DNA of 28,395 bases, taken from NCBI GenBank assembly GCA_018376135.1, contig JAHABX010000034.1, positions 1 through 28,395 of the forward strand. The letters run 5' to 3'. Position 1 is the first letter of the stretch. Every line of letters begins with the position of its first letter. This DNA is from Clostridiales bacterium. GTDB lineage: Bacteria > Bacillota > Clostridia > Lachnospirales > Lachnospiraceae. Position numbers and translations under genes: made by a program. A model generated the notes under the pieces. It was not told the DNA's origin, ran no database searches, and saw nothing but the letters and a program-made list of their open reading frames with translations. Shown here one piece after another: positions 15,721 through 26,100 of this stretch.

Positions 15721-17045
15721 TCTCCGTCTCCTTCCTCCAGTCTCCTGCAAAGCTCCAGCATGGCTTCCGGACTGCGTACAGCGAACTTCGGCTGCTTTAA
15801 AAGCTGCAGGATGACTGCGCCCCGGCGCATCCGTCTGCGCAGAGACTCGCTCATCTCATCTGCATTGGCAAGCTCGAAGATCTCCTTCTGTTCCAGATAG
15901 GAAAGCAGCTCTCTTCTGATGGGCGGACCTGCCTTTTTCATCTCCGGAGTCTGTACGGCGCCGCCCAGACGGGAGACCGACAGACCGTAGTTGATCGCCG
16001 GCTTCTGACCCTTTTCAAAGTTCTTTGCGGACAGCACAATCTGTCCGTCTGTGATCGATATGATATTGGTGGAAATAAAATCCGTAATATCCCCGCTCTT
16101 GGTCTCGCAGATCGGCAGGACCGTGATCGAGCCGCCGTTCTTATGCTGACAACCCAGCTCCAGCATGCGGGAATGGGCATAAAAGATATCCGGCGGATAC
16201 GCATCACGACCGGGGGTCTTGCCCATGAGCAGTGCGATCTCACGGCACACATCCGCATGACGCTTCAGATCGTCCAGCACCACCAGTACGTCCTTTCCCT
16301 CCTTCAGAAAGCTGCGGGCAATGGACATTGCCGCATAGGGTGTATTCTGAAGCACCGGTGCACAGTCATCGTTAAATGCGGCGAGAATGATCGTATAGTC
16401 CATGACGCCCCGGCTCAGAAGCTGGCTGTAAATATCCTTTACGTCCTTTTTCGTCTTGCCGATCGCCACATAGATGCAGGTCACGTCACCGCCCCGCTGA
16501 TTATAGATGGTATCCAGTGCGATCTGGGTCTTTCCGGTCTTCTTGTCTCCGATGATCAGCTGACGCTGTCCCCTTCCGATGGGATAGAGCATGTCGATAC
16601 CGGTAATGCCTGTGTGAAGCGGACGATTGACGGTGGTACGATCCATGATCGGGATCGGCTCCTCCTCGATGGGGATGTCATACAGTCCGTCCAGACGCTT
16701 GCCTGCCAGTTTGTCTTCTCCGAAAATGTCCACAATATGTCCCAGAGAATACGGAGAATACTGGGCAGCAAATTCCTTTCCCGTGGCAACCGCCCGGTCA
16801 CCGATATGTACCTTTCCCTCCATACGGGTCAGCGCCACCAGCACGCAGTCCTGACGCACCGCGTCCACATAGCCCTCAGCATGATCTCCGATGAGGACGC
16901 GTTCAAAATACGCCGCTCCATCCAGACCTGTAATCTCTACAATATACTCCCGCACCAGACGTACCCGTCCTGTGGCATAGGCATTGGCGCCCGCCTTAAT
17001 GCCTGCAATTTTTTCTTCTATCACGGAATTGATCGTATGCTCCAT
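15717..17045 (-). CDS. atpA-like: F1-type ATPase alpha subunit paralogue (442 aa)
   Basis: The regulatory nucleotide-binding subunit. Seen: N-terminal helix INSVIEEKI like the delta-binding helix of alpha; HTGITGIDMLYPIGRGQRQL (144-163); P-loop GDKKTGKT (166-173); Walker B VVLDD (255-259); ISITDGQIVLS (329-339) and the arginine-finger segment GLSVSRLGG (354-362, finger R359), which completes the catalytic site on beta. At 442 aa it is about 60 residues shorter than usual; the missing part is the end of the C-terminal helical domain after LLKQPKFAV. The start at 17045 is preferred because its ATG shares a base with the upstream stop (TGATG) and GAGGGAGA lies just upstream; an in-frame ATG at 17072 would add nine residues. 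Confidence 0.95.
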   Translation of the reverse strand: MEHTINSVIEEKIAGIKAGANAYATGRVRLVREYIVEITGLDGAAYFERVLIGDHAEGYVDAVRQDCVLVALTRMEGKVHIGDRAVATGKEFAAQYSPYSLGHIVDIFGEDKLAGKRLDGLYDIPIEEEPIPIMDRTTVNRPLHTGITGIDMLYPIGRGQRQLIIGDKKTGKTQIALDTIYNQRGGDVTCIYVAIGKTKKDVKDIYSQLLSRGVMDYTIILAAFNDDCAPVLQNTPYAAMSIARSFLKEGKDVLVVLDDLKRHADVCREIALLMGKTPGRDAYPPDIFYAHSRMLELGCQHKNGGSITVLPICETKSGDITDFISTNIISITDGQIVLSAKNFEKGQKPAINYGLSVSRLGGAVQTPEMKKAGPPIRRELLSYLEQKEIFELANADEMSESLRRRMRRGAVILQLLKQPKFAVRSPEAMLELCRRLEEGDGE

Positions 17046-17836
17046 CAGCTCATCTCCCTCGCTTTGATACAATAGTCGTACAGGCAGTTATCCGCCTCCA
17101 TCTGAAATCCCTCGCAGATCTCCTCATCCGGCTGGATCTTCACCTCTCCCCAGTACCGGACATCCGAAGCCAGGTCTGCAGGAACTCTCAGGCAGGCCGG
17201 TTTTGGCTCTGCATCCGCCAGATCCCGCAGATGATCATAAAATGCCAGCGCGCCAAACTGTCTGTTCCGTCCGGTATAGGTCTTCAAAAGCTCCAGACCC
17301 TCTGCCGGCAGAGTGCCGTACAGCACCGCCAGCTGATCCTCCGGAGAGAGCGTGGACAGGCGGTACATGGTATCCCAGTCCAGCTCCTTCAAAAGTCTGC
17401 CTGCCGGTCCGGTCCCGGCAGCTTTCATATGATCAAGCCCCGGAAGAAGCTCCTCTACCCGGAATGAAAAATTCTGACGGATCATCCGGTACAGACCTCC
17501 CACGGTCCGGTCCCGGTACACCGCCGCGCCTGCACGCTCCGCCATGCCCAGCGTCCCTGCGGCTGTCCGGACCGGGGTCTCCTCCGCCGGCCTTTTCTCT
17601 GTCTGCTTCCGGTCCGAAGCCTCCGGCTTTTCCGAAGAGACCTCCAGCGCTTCCTGCATTTCCCGAAGCTTCCTGCTCCTGTCCTCCAGCAATTCATCAT
17701 AGACTGACAAAAGTCCCACTGTCTTGCTGCGGACATTGCGCAGCACAGTCTTTCTCAGCCAGCCCACAGCCAGCGCCACAAAGCCGATCAGCAGCCCTAT
17801 GACCGCAGCCGCGGCAATATAGATCGCGTAAACCAT
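17045..17836 (-). CDS. Membrane-anchored b/delta-like stator fusion (263 aa)
   Basis: It sits where atpF (b) and atpH (delta) normally lie, between c and alpha. Residues 4-26 form a membrane helix, 28-66 a charged helix (RKTVLRNVRSKTVGLLSVYDELLEDRSRKLREM), 67-105 a Glu/Lys/Pro-rich linker, about 106-215 a helical domain, and the end (VKIQPDEEICEGFQMEADNCLYD) has the spacing of the C-terminal beta segment of delta (V..DPELIGGF...GD...DGS). I therefore read it as a b-type anchor fused to a delta-like domain, as in mycobacterial b-delta, which would hold alpha3beta3 still against the membrane. The coiled part is too short for a normal b stalk. Start: ATG with AAAGGAGGTC upstream. The anchor is clear; delta homology is weak and needs structural comparison. 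Confidence 0.7.
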   Translation of the reverse strand: MVYAIYIAAAAVIGLLIGFVALAVGWLRKTVLRNVRSKTVGLLSVYDELLEDRSRKLREMQEALEVSSEKPEASDRKQTEKRPAEETPVRTAAGTLGMAERAGAAVYRDRTVGGLYRMIRQNFSFRVEELLPGLDHMKAAGTGPAGRLLKELDWDTMYRLSTLSPEDQLAVLYGTLPAEGLELLKTYTGRNRQFGALAFYDHLRDLADAEPKPACLRVPADLASDVRYWGEVKIQPDEEICEGFQMEADNCLYDYCIKAREMS

Positions 17837-17864
17837 ACTGCCGACCTCCTTTCTCCGTCTTCTG

Positions 17865-18113
17865 TCAGACCGTTATAAAAGGATTAAAATACAACAGTAC
17901 AAATACAAATGCCAGCAGGATCACAAACAGGATCACGATGGCAAGCACGACCGTCATAGCGCTGCGCACCACATCATCCTTGGTCTCCGGATTTCTGCCC
18001 ACTGCCTCGGCCACCTTTGAGCCGAGAAGTCCCAGTCCGATCCCGATTCCCAAAAAAGCGAGTCCTATCATCCAGCCGATGGCGCTAAGCACCGATGCAT
18101 ATAAACTTTCCAT
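17865..18113 (-). CDS. atpE-like: F-type ATPase c-like subunit lacking the ion-binding carboxylate (82 aa)
   Basis: A two-helix hairpin protein with the c-subunit signature: Gly-rich helix 1 (GIGIGLGLLG, 22-31), then SKVAEAVGRNPE with the polar-loop R40-N41-P42. Helix 2 (about 49-76) reads MTVVLAIVILFVILLAFVFV. In ordinary c-subunits a Glu or Asp lies about 20 residues after the loop arginine (E. coli D61 against R41); here that place is V60. I re-translated this stretch from the DNA and there is no acidic residue anywhere in helix 2, nor in helix 1, where sodium-type c-rings may carry an extra Glu. The ring should therefore be unable to carry H+ or Na+ conventionally. Start: ATG after AGAGGGAAAGTT. 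It lies 62 bases after the 637-aa gene. Confidence 0.9.
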   Translation of the reverse strand: MESLYASVLSAIGWMIGLAFLGIGIGLGLLGSKVAEAVGRNPETKDDVVRSAMTVVLAIVILFVILLAFVFVLLYFNPFITV

Positions 18114-18175
18114 AACTTTCCCTCTTTTCCCGCCCGTATCTGCAGGCGTATTGTGTGATATATTTTAAGTTGTCT

Positions 18176-20089
18176 TTACTGCGCCGGTACTTCCGCTTTC
18201 TCCGCGCTCTGCGCGGATACTTCCGCTTCTGCTGCCGGAGCCTCTTCTGCTCCGTCCTGCACCGCGTCCGCTGCCAAAGCTTCCTCTGCGCTCTGCGCGG
18301 CTACCTCGGCTTCCGCCGTCGGAGCCTCTTCTGCTCCGTTCTGCACCGCGTCCGCCGCCGGGGCTTCCTCCGCTCCGTTCTGCACCGCGTCCGCTGCCGG
18401 GACTTCCTCCGCTCCGTTCTGCACCGCATCCGCTGCCGGGACTTCCTCAGACTGGGTCGTACCGCCTCCGGATGAGGCATCATAGAAGCTGTTGGAGCAG
18501 CTTGCGCTGAACAGCGTATTTCCGTTCTTATCCTGTACCAGCAGATAGATGGACTGCACTTTCTTCAGCCAATCCGGGGCTACCATAATAACGCCTTCAT
18601 ATCCCGTCTCGACTGCCTCTTTGATGTTCCCTGCATCAAGTGTTACTTCATTTCCTCCGTCCTTGACCACAATCTTTGCCGCCTGACTGTTCAGAGACTC
18701 CAGCTCCAGAACGAAGCCTATGGAGGAGCCGCTGACCGTGGAGATGGACAGCTTATCCTTGACTGCCCGGGTGGAGGTCTTGAAATAGTCATCCAGGGTC
18801 CGCTCCACCGCATCCGTCTCCGCATTTGCCGCCACATGCCCCATCACCACATAGTATGTGGTACCCGGTGTCAGGTCGTTGAAGGTGTAGCTGGTCTCGT
18901 AGGCACTGACCGATACACGGCGGTAGGTATCCCCATCCCAGTAGGCATCATATTGTCCGCCTTCATTTTCGTAGAGCGCCTGCATATTGGTAGTGGGAAG
19001 CTGATCTGCCTGATGCAGCTCCAGATAGACCATACCCAGTGTACCAAAGGGATCCACGAAGTAATAATCTGCGGTCAGACTGGTGCTGCTCTCGGATTTG
19101 ACCGAGCGGATCATCACGATCTGCACCACATCCTGGTCCTCACCGATACCGCCAGCGCCGCCGGTTCCTCCGGTTCCGCCTGCTCCTCCGTCGCCTCCGA
19201 TGCCTCCTGCGCCGCCTGCGCCGCCAAGTCCTCCGGCTCCTCCGGTTCCGCCTGTGCCGCCGGTTCCTCCGGCTCCGCCCATACCGCCGATACCGCCAAG
19301 TCCTCCGGTTCCTCCGTCGCCTCCTGCACCGCCGGTGCCTCCGGCTCCGCCTTTTCCTCCGGCTCCGCCCCTGATGGTCAGGTCAATGGAATCCGGCGTC
19401 TGCGGATCATCGATGGTCTTGTAGATCCCCGAATCATAGGTATTGGTGCTTCCGATCAGCCGGGCAAGATCCAGATCCTGTCCTCCCAGAGTCAGCAGCT
19501 CATTCGCAATATCAAATACAAAGGTGCCTGCATGGATCGTCGTAGGCTGTGTGGTCTTCAGGCTCATATTATTGGAATAGAGCCGGGCATTGCCTACCAC
19601 ATCCATGGAAATAAACAAGTATCCCTCTGTGGAAAAGACCTCATTGCTGTCAGAGATCAGGGAATGGGCGATGGCATAACGCCGGTCGCACAGCTTGAAG
19701 ATGGCGCCGGAATCCAGCTCCGAGAACACATCCTCATCGGATACGGAGTAGACAGAGCCGTCCTCCTCGATCCGATAGCCGCCGCCGAACACCTGCACAC
19801 TGCTGCCGTTATAAGCCAGCGTATGTGCGCCCAGCGGAATATTGGTGCTGTCCTTTCCCAGATAATAGCTGTCTCCTTCCCGTGTCACCCATGCCGGCTC
19901 CGACAGCTGGATCGGCGTACAGGTATTGTCATAGACCACCGTCCCCGCTGCCAGCTCCGTCCCCGGCGATTTCTGTGCCGCCGTGCGCCAGGACACAACG
20001 CCCATGGCGCAGAACACGGCAATAACTACCACCGCCAGCAGGGAGAAGATGAACCAGGTTCCCTTTTTAAATGTTCGTATACGTTTCAT
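18176..20089 (-). CDS. Membrane-anchored surface protein with Gly-Gly-X stalk (637 aa)
   Basis: An uncleaved signal-anchor helix (about 10-35) is followed by the shared ectodomain (about 45-220; motifs YYLGKDSTNIPLGAHTLAYN and FKLCDRRYAIAHSLI), then about 25 Gly-Gly-X triplets (241-316), one or two Fn3-like beta domains (about 320-545), and an Ala/Glu-rich tail of 13-residue repeats (EEVPAADAVQNGA type, about 550-637). There is no C-terminal membrane helix, so it should be anchored only at the N-terminus. Gly-Gly-X arrays can form polyglycine-II helix bundles. AGGAGG lies 7 bases before the ATG, within the 18-base gap after the 2089-aa gene. It lies immediately upstream of the c-like gene, consistent with a direct link between surface parts and the motor. 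Architecture is seen; function is inferred. Confidence 0.87.
   Translation of the reverse strand: MKRIRTFKKGTWFIFSLLAVVVIAVFCAMGVVSWRTAAQKSPGTELAAGTVVYDNTCTPIQLSEPAWVTREGDSYYLGKDSTNIPLGAHTLAYNGSSVQVFGGGYRIEEDGSVYSVSDEDVFSELDSGAIFKLCDRRYAIAHSLISDSNEVFSTEGYLFISMDVVGNARLYSNNMSLKTTQPTTIHAGTFVFDIANELLTLGGQDLDLARLIGSTNTYDSGIYKTIDDPQTPDSIDLTIRGGAGGKGGAGGTGGAGGDGGTGGLGGIGGMGGAGGTGGTGGTGGAGGLGGAGGAGGIGGDGGAGGTGGTGGAGGIGEDQDVVQIVMIRSVKSESSTSLTADYYFVDPFGTLGMVYLELHQADQLPTTNMQALYENEGGQYDAYWDGDTYRRVSVSAYETSYTFNDLTPGTTYYVVMGHVAANAETDAVERTLDDYFKTSTRAVKDKLSISTVSGSSIGFVLELESLNSQAAKIVVKDGGNEVTLDAGNIKEAVETGYEGVIMVAPDWLKKVQSIYLLVQDKNGNTLFSASCSNSFYDASSGGGTTQSEEVPAADAVQNGAEEVPAADAVQNGAEEAPAADAVQNGAEEAPTAEAEVAAQSAEEALAADAVQDGAEEAPAAEAEVSAQSAEKAEVPAQ
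18225..18447 (-). repeat. Tandem 39-bp repeats encoding an Ala/Glu-rich tail
   Basis: Near-identical units encode EEVPAADAVQNGA or EEAPAADAVQNGA, mixed with a 15-residue variant (EEAPTAEAEVAAQSA type). They form the C-terminus of the 637-aa protein. The unit length, 39 bp, is the same as in the repeat at 1522-1638 although the sequences differ. Confidence 0.75.
19142..19369 (-). repeat. Gly-Gly-X coding repeat
   Basis: A run of about 25 Gly-Gly-X codon triplets, X being mostly Ala, Thr, Asp, Ile, Leu, Lys or Met. DNA here is a degenerate 9-bp-periodic GC-rich repeat. It forms the stalk between the shared ectodomain and the Fn3-like part of the 637-aa protein. Confidence 0.9.
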
Positions 20090-20107
20090 CAGATTTCCTC
20101 CTGCTTC

Positions 20108-23100
20108 TTACACACCGCCTCGAACCGTAACTGACTTCGTAGGTGCAGGCTCCGTTTCCGCCGTCCGGAACTGGAGCACGATCGTATATCTTCCCTGACC
20201 TACCGTATAAGGCAAATCAAAGTAATAAATCGGATATCCGCCGGAATCCTTGCCCTTCTTCAACAGTTCATCCTGCTGGGAACGCCGCTGTACTCCGGAG
20301 ACATCAACCGGCGTACCGTCGGCTGCCTTACCATACACAGACCAGTCAATTCGTTTAAACAGCGGCTCATCATCCTTGATCAATCCAAAGCTTTCCTCGA
20401 ATACAATCCGGATGGTATCCGAATCCTGACGGGTGGCATAGATTCCATTCTCATTCAGAAGCCAGTCATCCTTTGTTGTGGTGCTCTGGCTCTTGCTTGC
20501 AACCCCAAGCTGCTTCTCTACTGCAGCTGTTGCCGGGTTCGGCATGGTATTCTCTGTCCAGAATCTCTTAACAATCTCTATGAACTTGTTTCCGCAGTCT
20601 TCGATCTGAGACCCCTGCTTATCAAAGAAGTCCGCCCATGTGCTTGGATTCGTATCTCCATTAAGTGTGATCTGCCCGTCATGGTTATCGTCAGGCACCG
20701 CGTAGATATTGAGCAGGTAGGTTTTTCCGGCTTCCATGATCGCATTTTCCTTGAGATTCATCTTATCATTGATAAGTGCATCATCATCCAAAACAAATAC
20801 TTTACGCGGGGCGGACATAGGATAGACCTTGTCGTCATATGTGGTATTCAGCAGATGTCCCTGATCATCCGTAAACCGAACCGTATAGAGACCTCCGGCG
20901 GTCTTTCCATCTTCTGAATCTACCGTCATAAAGGTATACTGTGGGTCATTGATCGTCACCTGATAGGTAATGCTGTCCCTTGTAGCTTTACTGACATAGA
21001 TGAGCGCACCGTAATTACCGATTGCCGTTATGGTGAACTCCTCTATGGTGCTTCCTGCAGCCGCGCCGTTATTGTTCTCCTGCGCACTGATCTTAAGATA
21101 ATAGGTCTTACCTGGTTCCAGCTTCTGGCGGGCAAGATCCGGCTTCAGATTGATCTTCAGCTTGTTGTTGTTTGTCATGATCACCTCGGGCTCAAAGAGA
21201 ATATCCGCCGTCCCGGCATTCATTGTCTCATGAGATAACAGCGGTTCTCCATCGGCTTTCTCAGCCTCCTCCCGGCTGGCAAAGATATCATAGCGCAGCG
21301 AAAGGTTGAAGGTACGGCTGATGTTGAACACTATATCCATCGACTTGTCAAAATAACTGTCATTCCGATATTCGATCGTGGTAACATCGATCACTGCATC
21401 CGGACTGGTCGTCACCTCATAGATGGCAGGCTCTGCATTGTCGGAACGGAGAAGCAGTACATCATCCTCTCCTTTCTTATACCAGAAAGCAACGTAATAT
21501 TTTTTCCTGGCATCCAGACCTTCAATGGCAGGCATCTTTTCATCTATAAGCACAGGCTTGCCGCCCACGCCAATCTGGATCGTAACCGGACTGGTACCCC
21601 CATATTGCGTATTAAGCTGCTTCGCATCATCATAGTTCGCATATGCCGCCATATAGATGGTGCCGTCATTTTCGAATCCGTTTACTTCCAGACCGGTCAC
21701 TTCCACAGTGTTGGTACTGGAATGGAAGCCGGTGTGGGTCATGGTCGGAGTCATCGCATCCAGTGTCCCTGTGTCTTTACCATTCTCAAACACCAGCTTA
21801 TGGGTGCCGATCCTTTTTGCGGTAAGATATCTGCCGCTGAGCTGCGCCGCCGTACTGCTGTGGTGGGCATCCACACCCATGGAGGCGGGATACAGGTAGG
21901 TGGTGGAGCCGGACTTGTTGGGCAGCACCGGATTCACCCAAAAGCTCACCTTGGTATCCTGCTCCGGATCATCGAGTTGGATCGTATTGCGCAGATTTCC
22001 AATCTTAAACGCATTATTATTATTCAACAACGCGCCATTTGCAGGCAGAGACGCACTGCCGGAAGCTCCTACATAATCCGAGAAGCCGAAGTCACCGCCG
22101 GTCTCATTGGTATACTGAAGAGTGAACATCTCATCATTTTCTGCAATATTCCAGCCCTGCTGCCCCGTATCGTACAGGATCGATGCTTCTGTCACCTCAA
22201 ATTCCTTATTCAGATACTCTGTTCCCAGACGACCGGTGGCCAGTCTGGCATAGATACCGCTCACGTCAGAAACCATCGGCAGATAGAAGGTCTTTTCACT
22301 GCCGGGGTTATTAAGCACCTGAATTTTCAGCTTCATGGCTGCAGCACGCTTTGCAAGATCGGTCACTCCAAGATCATTGCTGTTCAGCTGAAAATCAATA
22401 TAATTTTGATCCAGATGTCCGGTATCCATGGTAACTATGATATTGTTATATGCCCCATGTTTAAACTGCTCATCCCATGGCCACTCCACCGGAACAGAGG
22501 AAAGCGGGCAGGAGGTGCTGTCCTCCTCCAGGCTAAACCTTTTCAGGATCTCGTTATACTCGATCTTGTAGGCAGAGACATTGACCTGCGGTGTCAGTAT
22601 CTTGGGATCAGATTTCGTTACCTGGTAGGGAACCGTAACCCTATACCACTTGTCAGCACCCTCTAAGGGCTCCTTCTGAATATTTTCAGTCACCGTATTC
22701 TGTCCGTCTCCCGTCGGATATGAAACCTTTGTATTATTATCCGACTCATCGATAACAATCAGACCATCCGGATCCCTCCAGGTATAGTGGAGTTCTATTT
22801 CCCCTGTAGCACTTGTTGCTGAAGCACTCGCCAACGAGTCAGGAGTGGATTGAAATACATAAGAATGGAAGTCAGGCATTACACGGGGCGCACTGCACAT
22901 ACCGGAGTTCAGGATGTAGGCCACACCCTTTCCAATCTCCACGTTATTCTCCTTCACGCCTCCGTGCTGCTGGTTATAGAGGCTGTACTCCTTATGGTCG
23001 TAGGGGTAGGTACGCACTGCCTCCGAATCGCTGCTGCTTCCCGCATATTCTACCGTATAAGCGAAGATATAGCGGAAACCGCGTCCCATACCGTTCACAA

Positions 23101-26100
23101 GAGAACCGCCTGCATCGTTTGCCTCTCCTGCATAATACACCTGATAACCGTTCTTGTACTCAGAACTTCCTGTATATTGACCGCCAAAAAGCACCGCCAC
23201 CTTGGGCACCTTGTCGCTTCCGTTGTCTATGTTATGGGTCATCTTCATCAGCGGAGTCGCTGCTTCAAGAGGATCTTTATTCTTCAGGGCATTAAAGAAT
23301 GTCTTGTACTCATATGCATAATAGGTAACGGTCTTGCCGATACGCTGTACATTATCATAGGTAGCTTCCAGTGTATAGCCAATGATCGCATCCTCCGGCA
23401 GCGTCTTAACTTCAAAAGCTCCATAGCGGGCCGCATCCTTATTGTAGATCGGATTCGCCAGCACACCCTTGGACGGATCTGTAAGCAGATCCGGCGGAGT
23501 CGGCTCCGCGGACACTACCTCCGAGGGATTCAATACATTCTCAAACTGATTGATATAACCCAGATCCAGCTCGTAGCTGTTATCTGCCACGGAGCTGATA
23601 GTCAGGGTGTAGTTGCCGGACGGATCCAGTACAGGGCTTCCAAAGTCCGTTTCCGTAATGATATAACCATTCGGGCTGTAAAGCTGGCTGAGGATATCCT
23701 CCGTATTGAAATTCTTCTGTGCGATCTGCAGCTTGCCGGTACCGGTGCCGCTGTACAGATCCACCGTCACCTGTCCGCTCTTAAGCTCGTCAGCCGCATA
23801 ATTCTTTCTGTCATCCGCAGCCGTACTGTCCTTTACCTCCAGTCTGAGGGTACGGGCAAATGCAGTAGAGATATCCGCCGGAGTCTGCCAGCTGGCATTC
23901 AGGGTCACCGTATCATAAGTACGGAAGCTGACCGTTCCGATGGCACGATTGCTCGAACCATTCCCATCTCCCAGATCCAGGTATCCGTACACGGTAATGG
24001 AATAGTTGGTATTCTTATACAGGTTGTCAAGAGCCAGTAACAGGGTGACCTCATTTGTATTCGTCATCGGATTCAGGGTCACGCTTCCAAGCGTCTTTGT
24101 GTCGCCGCCGCTGACGTTAACCGGCGTACCTTCCGCTGTCAGCTCCACACTGCTGTCCTGAATCTGATCTGCATAGATCTCCAGCCGCATAGGCGTATTG
24201 GGACTAACCTCTTCGATAGAGCTCTTTGCTCCCAGACTGATCGTAAGCTTACCGTTATATTTATTATATTCCGCTCCCGCCGTCTCCGGTGTCAGCGTGA
24301 TCCGGGGCATGGTATCGCCCTCGGACTGTATCGTTTCACTTTCCTTCAGATCATAGTAGACGACCTTCTCATTGTCATGGAACTTCATCTCCACGCCAAA
24401 CTTATAGGTCTCTCCGGAGCTGAGGCGGAATTCCACCGGCTCACCCTCGGAAGCGGTAATGGTACGGACAGAGTCCTCTTCCCATTTTCCCTCGCTGTTC
24501 AGACGGTATGCCGTATAGGTATAGCTTACCGCACCGCCGTCCGGATCGGTCACCACCGGACGCCATACCTCAAAGGCGCCGGTCAGCCGGTTATAAGATG
24601 CCCTGGGAACGTCAGCCGACTCTGTGGTCGGCGTCTCCTTGAGCGTCATAGCCTCCAGCTCCTGACGGGTCAGCGACTGCAGTCCTTCTGTGGTCTCCAC
24701 ATAGATCCGGGCAATGTACCGGGTATTATGTGTCAGACCGTCAAAGGTCACATCCGCCGACAGTCCTCCGTTAAAGTTCACATCCTGAACCGCCGTATAA
24801 TTTCCTGCGTCACCCATAGAAGCGGCAGAAAAGCTCTTATTCTGTTCCGGTGTCAGCAGATATACCTTCGCGCTGGCGATGCTTCCGCTGTAGCTTGAGG
24901 ATACCGACGCCGAGAAGGTGATCTTATCCGTCTCAGCCTCCTTATAAGCAAGCATCGCACCTGTAGAATCGGTGTAGAAGCTCCGGCTGATGAACTCACG
25001 GGAATAGACAAGGTTCGCCGGATCGTTCGTCTTATAGTATGCGGTCACAGACAGACGGTACTCCGTATCTGCTTCCAGCACATCCTTCAGCGTGGAGAAG
25101 TAGACCTCCTCACGCTGGTAAAAATGATCAAAGCTATGGTTTGAAGGCTCCACGGAATCAAGGGAATAATTATCTTCCACCTGATAGCAGTATACGACCT
25201 CCCCGGTGCTCACCTTGGTGATCGTAACCTGTCCGGGATATTTGTTATAATCCTCCACGGCCTGCAGGAATCCGGCACTATCCGTTACCGTGATGCAGCC
25301 CTTAAGACCGGTGGCGGATACCTGCCAGTCCGTAATGGTCATGGTCGGCAGCGCACTGTTCGTCGTACTTTCCACCACAGCGTCCTTACCGCTGGAGCCG
25401 GTACCGCCGTTCTTGCCGCCGTCACCGCCGGAACCGTTGGCGCCTGCCGATCCGGAGGAGCCGCTCTGACCGTCAGAGCCGTCCGCTCCGGTCTCTCCGT
25501 CCGCTCCGTCTTCGCCGTCCGTGCCATCTACTCCGGCTTCTCCGGCTTTTCCGGTCTGTCCTGCCTGACCGTCCTCGCCGTCCTCACCATCTTCTCCGTC
25601 AATCGCTTCAATATTCAGCTCCGGTACGATCTGACGCCGGGTCTCATCCGCAGTCAGTACGATGGAATCATCGGTGCTGACAGACAGCTTCGCCAGAGAA
25701 AGCTTATAGGAGCCATTGTCGATCAGCTGAGATACCGGGTAGATCTTCACTCCGCCCGCCGTCTCTATGTAACAGTTCTCCGAGATAGTCATCCACAGAT
25801 TCTCCGGGGTCAGAAGATGCACCACCTGATCCTCCGTCACAACTACCTGCACATATCTGCTGACCTCACGCACATCGTCCTCAGAAAAATGAACCGACAA
25901 GGTGGGAGATTCCACCATATATTTCCGATCAGAAAGCTTCCAGAGATGCTCACCGAACTTCAGGGAGCCGGTCTCCGTCTCCGCTGTATACCCGTCACCC
26001 GCCTCCATGATCGGGAGACCGGCGCTGATATAATAATTATTGATAAAATTCTCAGAAAGATCGTTGAAATCCAGCAGCACGCCGTCGCTGAATGCCATTA

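Noticed and set aside
13428..17045. Flagellar/type III secretion ATPase (FliI), Rho or V-type ATPase
   Set aside because: Separate alpha and beta subunits with gamma in F-type order, together with DELSEED-like and SVSR motifs, fit F1. FliI and Rho use a single ATPase gene, and V-type subunits lack this order.
13101..18113. Housekeeping ATP synthase or N-type sodium ATPase operon
   Set aside because: The c-like subunit has no ion-binding acid, subunit a is missing, and the neighbours are surface proteins. N-ATPases also carry an a subunit and a different gene order.
18176..20089. Plus-strand Pro-rich frame opposite the Gly-Gly-X region
   Set aside because: Pro-Pro-X is simply the complement of Gly-Gly-X codons.
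19142..25603. CRISPR array or satellite DNA in the glycine-coding repeats
   Set aside because: Repeat units are codon-periodic and in frame within surface genes, with no spacers.
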